DNA from: Dillenia suffruticosa
Taxonomy: Eukaryota; Streptophyta; Magnoliopsida; Dilleniales; Dilleniaceae
Direction of reading: 5' to 3'
NCBI GenBank assembly: GCA_033439265.1
Contig: JAVTVX010000017.1
Location: 10,686,001 to 10,750,000 of the forward strand
DNA length: 64,000 nucleotides
The notes below the pieces were generated by a model, which saw only the letters and a list, made by a program, of their open reading frames with translations, had not been told where the DNA came from and searched no databases. The position numbers and the translations under genes are program-made. Each line of letters starts with the position of its first letter. Positions within the stretch are counted from its first letter, which is position 1. Below, in pieces: positions 58,881 to 64,000 of this stretch.

Positions 58881-58994
58881 GATTCTCGGGGTATCTTAGG
58901 ACTTATCCTGGTACTCATGTATTCTTTTTCTTTTTTGTTATATATATTCTTTTATATAAAAAAATTGGAATATTAAAGCAAAAGAAATCAACAT

Positions 58995-59088
58995 TTTTTT
59001 TGTACAAAGAGATGTAATTAATCGGAACGAATCGGGAAAGGGATGATAGAAGTGAAGAGATTCTACTGGTTGATCTGTCTTTGAGAGA
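58995..59088 (-). mobile_element. tRNA-derived SINE (SINE-a), 94 bp
   Basis: The perfect 16-bp repeat CAAAAGAAATCAACAT flanks it (58979-58994, 59089-59104). On the minus strand it reads a box-A-like CAACCAGTAGAATC, a box-B-like CCGATTCGTTCCG and a poly(A) tail (T run 58995-59001). It is related to the copy at 61774-61875. Confidence 0.8.
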
Positions 59089-59104
59089 CAAAAGAAATCA
59101 ACAT

Positions 59105-59275
59105 AGGTTGACTTAGTGGAAGAACGCTGATAACTCCTTAACCATGTTTGGGTTCAATTCGTCAGGGGGAACGAAAAAAATCATATTGGGAGATCCGTCA
59201 TCTGATTGGAGTCTTATCATGGATCGATCCAAATTAATCAGGGTTTTAGATACCGGATGGTGTAAAAAAAAAAAG
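59105..59275 (+). mobile_element. Probable tRNA-derived SINE (SINE-b)
   Basis: Box-A-like TGACTTAGTGG (59109-59119) and box-B-like GGGTTCAATTCG lie about 40 bp apart, and the segment ends in a run of 12 A after GATACCGGATGGTGT. It abuts SINE-a. No clear target duplication was found. Confidence 0.55.
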
Positions 59276-59516
59276 GAAAAGGAAGTTCTAGATTAATTGG
59301 GCCTAAGCCCAACAAAGCCACGGTGTCCATCTCATCATGATCGGTGGTCATTTTTCAAGCTGCCACGTACAAAATTTGAGCACAAACGTGCCAGCTCCAT
59401 GAGCTCGGTTGAAAAGTGAAAAAACAGGGAACAAATTTAACGTTTGTGTGCTGTGCACCAGGTTGATTGAAGTGGTTTCTCAGAGAGAGATTGGAGTGTA
59501 GGTTGGGCCGGCTTTA
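59276..59516 (+). promoter_or_regulatory. Proximal promoter and leader of the 99-residue gene
   Basis: It contains TTGGGCCTAAGCCCAA at 59297-59312, two inverted TGGGCY/site-II-like motifs typical of plant housekeeping promoters bound by TCP factors. A further TTGGGCC lies at 59503-59509, just before the ATG. No TATA box is evident. Confidence 0.5.
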
Positions 59517-59752
59517 ATGGAAGAAGTCCAAGAATCGCCACCACCAACAATCACCAACGGCGGCGGCGTCAGCGACCGGAGAAGGGAAGAAACGTCTTCT
59601 CCGTGGTCTCGAGTGAAGAAAGCGTGCTTGTCTTTTGCAGTTTCTTTGCACGAGACTTTTGTCTATCTCAAATCTTTTCTTGTTGGCCAGGTATGTGTAT
59701 ACGTGCATATACAATTATATATTGTAAAACAGAATTTTGTCCGTACAAACAA

Positions 59753-59824
<72 letters not shown>

Positions 59825-59986
59825 AATTGTAAAAGAAATGATTAATATTTATGAAAGCAGGGGAAGAAAATGAGAGCAAGGAATGAGAAGGAAGCAACCG
59901 AAGCTGATCTACAGGCTGCTAAGATGCAGGTTGATGCTGCCGAGGCTGCTGAAGATACCAAAATGCGTCTCCTACATTCCAATTAG
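59517..59986 (+). CDS. Conserved small plant protein of unknown function (99 aa, two exons)
   Basis: Exons 59517-59690 and 59861-59986 join in phase 0 (donor CAG|GTATGT, acceptor AAAGCAG|GGG). The N-terminus is polar with Pro/Gly (residues 1-28). A conserved block SRVKKACLSFAVSLHETFVYLKSFLVGQGKKM follows in two parts across the splice site (about 30-62): an amphipathic or weakly hydrophobic helix that may touch membranes. The C-terminal third is an Ala/Glu-rich helix (EKEATEADLQAAKMQVDAAE, about 67-86). I recall similar uncharacterised proteins in other plants but no function. The start codon is the first ATG after the GC-rich leader. The intron is 170 bp and largely a CT repeat. Confidence 0.8.
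59759..59820. repeat. (CT)n microsatellite in the intron of the small gene
   Basis: About 31 CT units make up over a third of the 170-bp intron. The branch-point region and acceptor follow within 40 bp. Open frames rich in Ser-Leu across it are artefacts. Confidence 0.95.
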
Positions 59987-61043
59987 TAATTAGCCTTTCC
60001 CCAAAAAATTTTCACCTGCGAGTTGTTTATATTTCTTTTCAGGACTACTGTTTAAACAATTAAGAGTGAATTCCATGGTTTAGCTTGTGTAAGATAAATG
60101 GTGTTGTCTTCTTGCCAACAGAATCCATGAGTTCCGTCGCTAACGCCCATTGGGTACGACTCTGCATCTCTCTCCTACAACCCCTACTGCCTAAACCTAG
60201 TGAATGAATAAGAACTTTGAAGGAAAAATCACATTAGAGAGAAATTAATCACCTGTCAGGATGATTAACAAAAAGTTTATTGACATGTTTTGGATTAGGA
60301 TCAGGGACGTAGAATTCTTTGGCAGATCGATCAGGATGACTAACAAAAAGTTTGTGGGTCCATCTCTTGGGGGTCCATGCCTAACTTTACTAACATTATT
60401 ATGAATATCAACTCAAAAATTTAATTAAGAATGAGTCTTTTCTTTTTTTTTTTTTTTTAATTTCTTTTAAAATTTTTATTATTATTATTATTATTTTCAA
60501 AAGAAAGTGGTGAGAATTTGAAGGGCCTTGGCTAGTGTAGGGTAGAAGCGAAAAACCTGAGGTGATGGAAATGGCAACTTCATATTTCTAATCTCCAATG
60601 GAATCAGTTCACTATGATGATTATGATTTTTATTTTTTTAATTATTATTCGGTAAAAGTGGTGTGATTTTCCAGAACCCAACTGATGGGTATCCACCCAT
60701 GAACTGGATTATCCTTGTTATCACGCGAATGCTGGGACTTATCATCCATCTGATCATTATCTAAAAAAGCTAGAGCTGTTAGCAAAACCGTAGAAAAAAT
60801 CACGTGCACATTACACTTGTCAATAATTTGATGACGAAATTGAAATTTCTAACGGATCCATCTGATCTCTTCATTTCGGCATGCTGGAGATGCTTTGCAC
60901 TGTGGAAACAATGCGCCTTGTGTAGTTGATGGGCAATATTTTGCAATTTCAAATATGCATTCTCATATATTGAAGATTTTCATTCAGTTTTGCTGAGCAT
61001 TTGAAAAACAAAGGCCATTCACTTTAACAAACTAAGATATATT

Positions 61044-61188
61044 AGAGTGAAATAGGTGATGGAAGGTTAAATTTCAGATTCAAGAAATATTCACCATTCC
61101 CACAACCTGTCTTAGATTTGAAGCAGAGTGAAATAGGTAATGGAAGGTTAACTTTCAGAATCAAGAAATATTCGCCATTCCCACAACC
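61044..61188. repeat. Direct tandem duplication, two 64-bp copies
   Basis: 61044-61107 and 61125-61188 match at nearly all positions (from AGAGTGAAATAGGT to CCATTCCCACAACC), with a period of 81 bp and a 17-bp spacer. It has no coding meaning. Confidence 0.9.
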
Positions 61189-61773
61189 CATCACATAATG
61201 ATGAATGAGTTCCTTCCAAACCAAGGTTTCATTATTCAACTTTAAAGGAATTTGATTTCATGAGCGTTGGGAACTAGCACTTGCATCCTCATGTCAATAT
61301 ATTTGCAAAGAAGCTTTGTGTTAGGTTTTCAAAGCTAGGGTTTTTTTTTTTTTTTTTTGCTAAAATTAATTCGTCAGAATGAAGTACTTTAATGAAAAAT
61401 TCATTCAAGAACAATCTGCCTCCAAGGATTCAATCAAAGACCTTAAGTAAATATTATGTTTGACTCAAAATTTTCATAACAATATTTTTAGAGTAACCCC
61501 TTAGACCTCTCTACCTCTCTGTCTCTCTCTCTCTCTCTGTGAATATATATATATGATGTGCCCATGTTTGATGATCTCGGCAATGTTGGGAACATACTTG
61601 CGACCTTTTTCTTAAGCATTGGGGAAAGGGAAAGGCAATAGATTGGTGACTTTTGGAACAAAATGTTGGGAATCATCCATAACTTGCCGATGTTCCTTGT
61701 GATGAAACATCGCCATGGTAAAAAAATTCCTCACCATTCCTCCATTTTTACAAGCCTTTATTTTTGGATGACG

Positions 61774-61875
61774 TTTTTTTTTTAATATAATGAGATACAA
61801 TCAAGCGGGTTCGAATCGGGGAAGGGAGAATGAAAGTGGGGAGGCTCTACCGCTTGAGTTGTTCCTGAGGGATAT
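61774..61875 (-). mobile_element. tRNA-derived SINE (same family as SINE-a)
   Basis: On the minus strand: box A near CTCAAGCGGTAGAG (61858-61845), box B GATTCGAACCC (61816-61806), then ATCTCATTATATT and a poly(A) run (T run at 61774-61783). The middle matches SINE-a base by base over several blocks. No target duplication is obvious. Confidence 0.65.
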
Positions 61876-62504
61876 ATAAATGTCGCTAAAATAAGAAATG
61901 TGGGGAAAACCATATTTTTTTTGTAGCATCTATTTCATTTGTTGCAAAGTATATTTGATAATTAGTTCAAAAATATTATTCATAATTTGAAATTCTTTCC
62001 AACTAACTATAATCCTGTTCAGTCTAAAGGTCTGTACCAATATATTAAATTTTGAAGAGATTAAGATCAGATAGCATATCTAAAGGGGTTCTCATAAAAG
62101 AAGAAAAAAGGGGGAAAAAAAAAAAGAAAGGAAATCAATAAGATCGGTCTCCACATTTCGGTTAATCACTATTTCAATATGTTGAATAAATTATAATGGT
62201 TAGAAAAATAAATATTGCAAAGTGTCATGTGGCACAATGACATAATGATAAGTTTTGTTTTTTCATATCGTTTAGAGGTTTAAAAATAATAAGAATCAGT
62301 AGAGATTTACTAACAATAATTTAAAAAAAAAAAAATCAAAGAATCTTATGAAAGCTAAGGTAACTAAGAAAACTCATCATGCAAGTGAAAAAAATAAAAA
62401 GATCTGTACAATTCGTATCAAATTATTTGTAGGATAGTTCCCTTTTTCAGGCAATGGGCAAGGGTGAGAGAAAGAAGCGATTTAGGTGACGAATTAAGCC
62501 AAAA

Positions 62505-62590
62505 TCCACCGATGAATTATAGTTTAACGGATATTGTTTTTTTTCTTTTAGATGTCTCGAGTTCGAGTTTCTCCTGTATTACGAAAAATG
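62505..62590 (+). mobile_element. Possible SINE fragment
   Basis: Box-A-like TAGTTTAACGG and box-B-like GAGTTCGAGTTTC lie about 40 bp apart. No poly(A) tail or duplication was found, so this is weak. Confidence 0.3.
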
Positions 62591-63390
62591 CCAAAATCCT
62601 TAAACTTTAAAATTGATCCATAATGCATTTTGACTAAATATTGCTGAACAGCTCCACCAAACATAGTATTTTATCCAAAAAGTGCTAAGAGCCATGAGGC
62701 AGCCATTGAGAGGAAAACAAACTAGCCGAGCAGGATATTAATTTTTAATATCAAACACATTCTAATCTCGAGTATTCTACCATGCTTGATAAAAGTGTCC
62801 CCCTTGATTAGCTTTTAGGGTAAACACATTGTCACAAACTGAAAATCACCTTTCTTCAATTATTATTTTTCATGTAAAGACCATTTGAGTGACAAGGCCC
62901 AAGTGAAGATTTGCATTCTCATCCCCAGTAGCAAGGGGCAAATCCTATTAATAGTTTTCTAGTTAATTCATCCAGATTTTCTTGCTTCTGATCCCAACAA
63001 CCACAATAAATTGGAATTACAGATCAAGCGAAAGACTGAATACCTCCTTTTAGATCAGCGTTGATGGGATTTACAAGTAGGACCGTCTCCTGGTAACCAA
63101 GGGCTTTGCTTCTACTTGATAATCTGTCATCTGGCATAGGCATTATTCTTTGCCCATTATCAGCTATTGCCATGTAGTGGAGCCTATCTCTTAAAAAAAT
63201 GGCATAGCATTTAGTTTATCTGTGGGTAATGCTATACGTGCACTTCTAGTTTTTTTTTTTTTTTCATTCTCATTTAAAATACATCCACATGACCATATCA
63301 CTATATTAATTTTAAAATAACTATTAGTAGAAACAAATGAATAGGATACAAATCTAAGGAGTTAAAAATAGAAGCAAGCATATGTATGTA

Positions 63391-63853
63391 TGTTAGAAGT
63401 TATGCCACGTTGGGACATTTTTGGGATATTCAATTCATGAAGCGATATTATTGGGAGAATTCAAATTATCCCTCGACTCCCTTACACTCCCACTAGCCAA
63501 CTCTCCCTTACTCCCCCTCTATTTTGGTTAATATTTTGGACTGAGATTGATTAGAAACTGAGAAAACATTGCCATGGATGAAGATGAAAATTTTCTAGAT
63601 AGAACAATTGAGGGTTTGGAGAATTTTTGTATAGGAAAATTCCTTCTACCATTTGGGTCATCGGATTTTAGGTTGAGACGTCATGAATCCATGGTGGTGG
63701 TTCGTTTCGTGATCATCATCCCGACTGAACGATCCATACGAGAGAGTTCGCAGTTCTTGATTATTTGTTAATTTACACATTGAGATATTTATCTAAAAAT
63801 TCCAAACTTTTAATTAATACGCTTTCGTATGCACATGTAGTGTAATAAATTCA
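63391..63853 (+). repeat. 5' LTR of a copia-like retrotransposon at the right edge
   Basis: The segment begins TGTTAGAAGTTATG and ends AATTCA, and is followed three bases later by a primer site for initiator Met-tRNA (TGGTATTAGAGC at 63858-63869). The partner LTR lies outside the window, so the boundaries are inferred from the TG..CA ends and the primer site. The open frame at 63574-63771 lies inside this LTR and is probably not a gene. Confidence 0.75.
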
Positions 63854-64000
63854 ATATTGGTATTAGAGCTACGTTGGATTTATTTAAATTTTTTTTTTGT
63901 ATAAAAAAATTTAAGATTCGGATCACAGATGAATTTCGTGATTCCAAAGACACCACGAGAATGCCCATGAGGCCATGACTCTTGGATTATGAAAATAATT
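63854..64000 (+). mobile_element. Start of the internal region of the edge retrotransposon
   Basis: Primer-binding site followed by an AT-rich leader that runs off the window. No gag is reached. Confidence 0.65.

Larger units (their letters stand above)
45343..58961 (+). mobile_element. Near full-length L1 (LINE) retrotransposon split by MULE-2
   Basis: The direct repeat AAATTGGAATATTAAA flanks the element (45326-45341 and 58962-58977). Removing MULE-2 (50727-58378) and one copy of its 9-bp target duplication leaves about 5.96 kb, the size of a complete plant L1. It has a GC-rich 5' untranslated region, an ORF1-like CCHC protein, and ORF2 with endonuclease, RT and zf-RVT domains, and it ends in an A-rich tail at about 58952-58961. 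Coding parts carry many stops. Confidence 0.92.
59987..63390. other. Intergenic sequence downstream of the small gene
   Basis: The first few hundred bases are probably the 3' untranslated region of the small gene. The remainder has no gene or complete long transposon. It holds simple repeats (ATT run at 60476-60495, CT run at 61515-61538, TA run at 61545-61553), a 64-bp direct repeat, one SINE and one SINE candidate, listed separately. Confidence 0.6.

Noticed and set aside
61774-61875. tRNA gene on the minus strand
   Set aside because: Box A and B are present, but there is no cloverleaf acceptor pairing and a poly(A) tail follows, so it fits a SINE.
63574-63771. Acidic 65-residue open frame near the right edge
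   Set aside because: Lies entirely inside the LTR defined by TG..CA ends and the following primer site.

Overview
The window is nuclear DNA of a flowering plant, most likely a eudicot. The evidence is AT-rich intergenic sequence, short GT-AG introns, Ty1/copia, L1, RTE, MULE, CACTA and hAT elements with plant-type proteins, and two ordinary plant genes. Species cannot be named from the sequence. All boundaries were read by eye; repeat ends and target-site duplications (TSDs) were matched directly in the sequence.

Host genes: only two are well supported. A SICKLE-like proline-rich protein gene lies on the minus strand (two exons, 30887-31545 and 37876-38161, with a 6.3 kb intron). A 99-residue plant protein of unknown function lies on the plus strand (exons 59517-59690 and 59861-59986). 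They are head to head. The 21.4 kb between their start codons holds only about 1.3 kb of non-transposon sequence; the rest is a MULE and an L1 with a second MULE inside it.

Layout: 2029-3021, non-autonomous hAT element with 8-bp TSD. 3761-12595, 5'-truncated L1 (minus) split by a degenerate Ty1/copia element (4127-11645, TSD GACTA). 17704-30476, a second degenerate Ty1/copia element split by a CACTA (En/Spm) transposon (19877-27187, TSD TGG) that carries two minus-strand transposase genes. 32691-35483, 5'-truncated RTE retrotransposon inside the SICKLE-like intron. 38300-44605, MULE-1 (TSD TTATAGAACC), inserted 138 bp upstream of the SICKLE-like start codon. 45343-58961, a near full-length L1 with a 16-bp TSD, split by MULE-2 (50727-58378, TSD GTTCGTATG). 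58995-59275, two tRNA-derived SINEs just upstream of the small gene. 63391 to the right edge, 5' LTR and primer site of another copia-like element.

Most notable system: the two MULEs have different terminal sequences but the same design. Each has a mudrA-like transposase gene followed, on the same strand, by a plant-mobile-domain gene. Each also carries, next to its terminal inverted repeats, iterated 21-bp palindromes with one scaffold (GTCG, four-base arm, TTGAA centre, complementary arm, CGAC). The arms differ between the two elements in a compensating way. The MULE-2 transposase is broken by only one visible stop codon.
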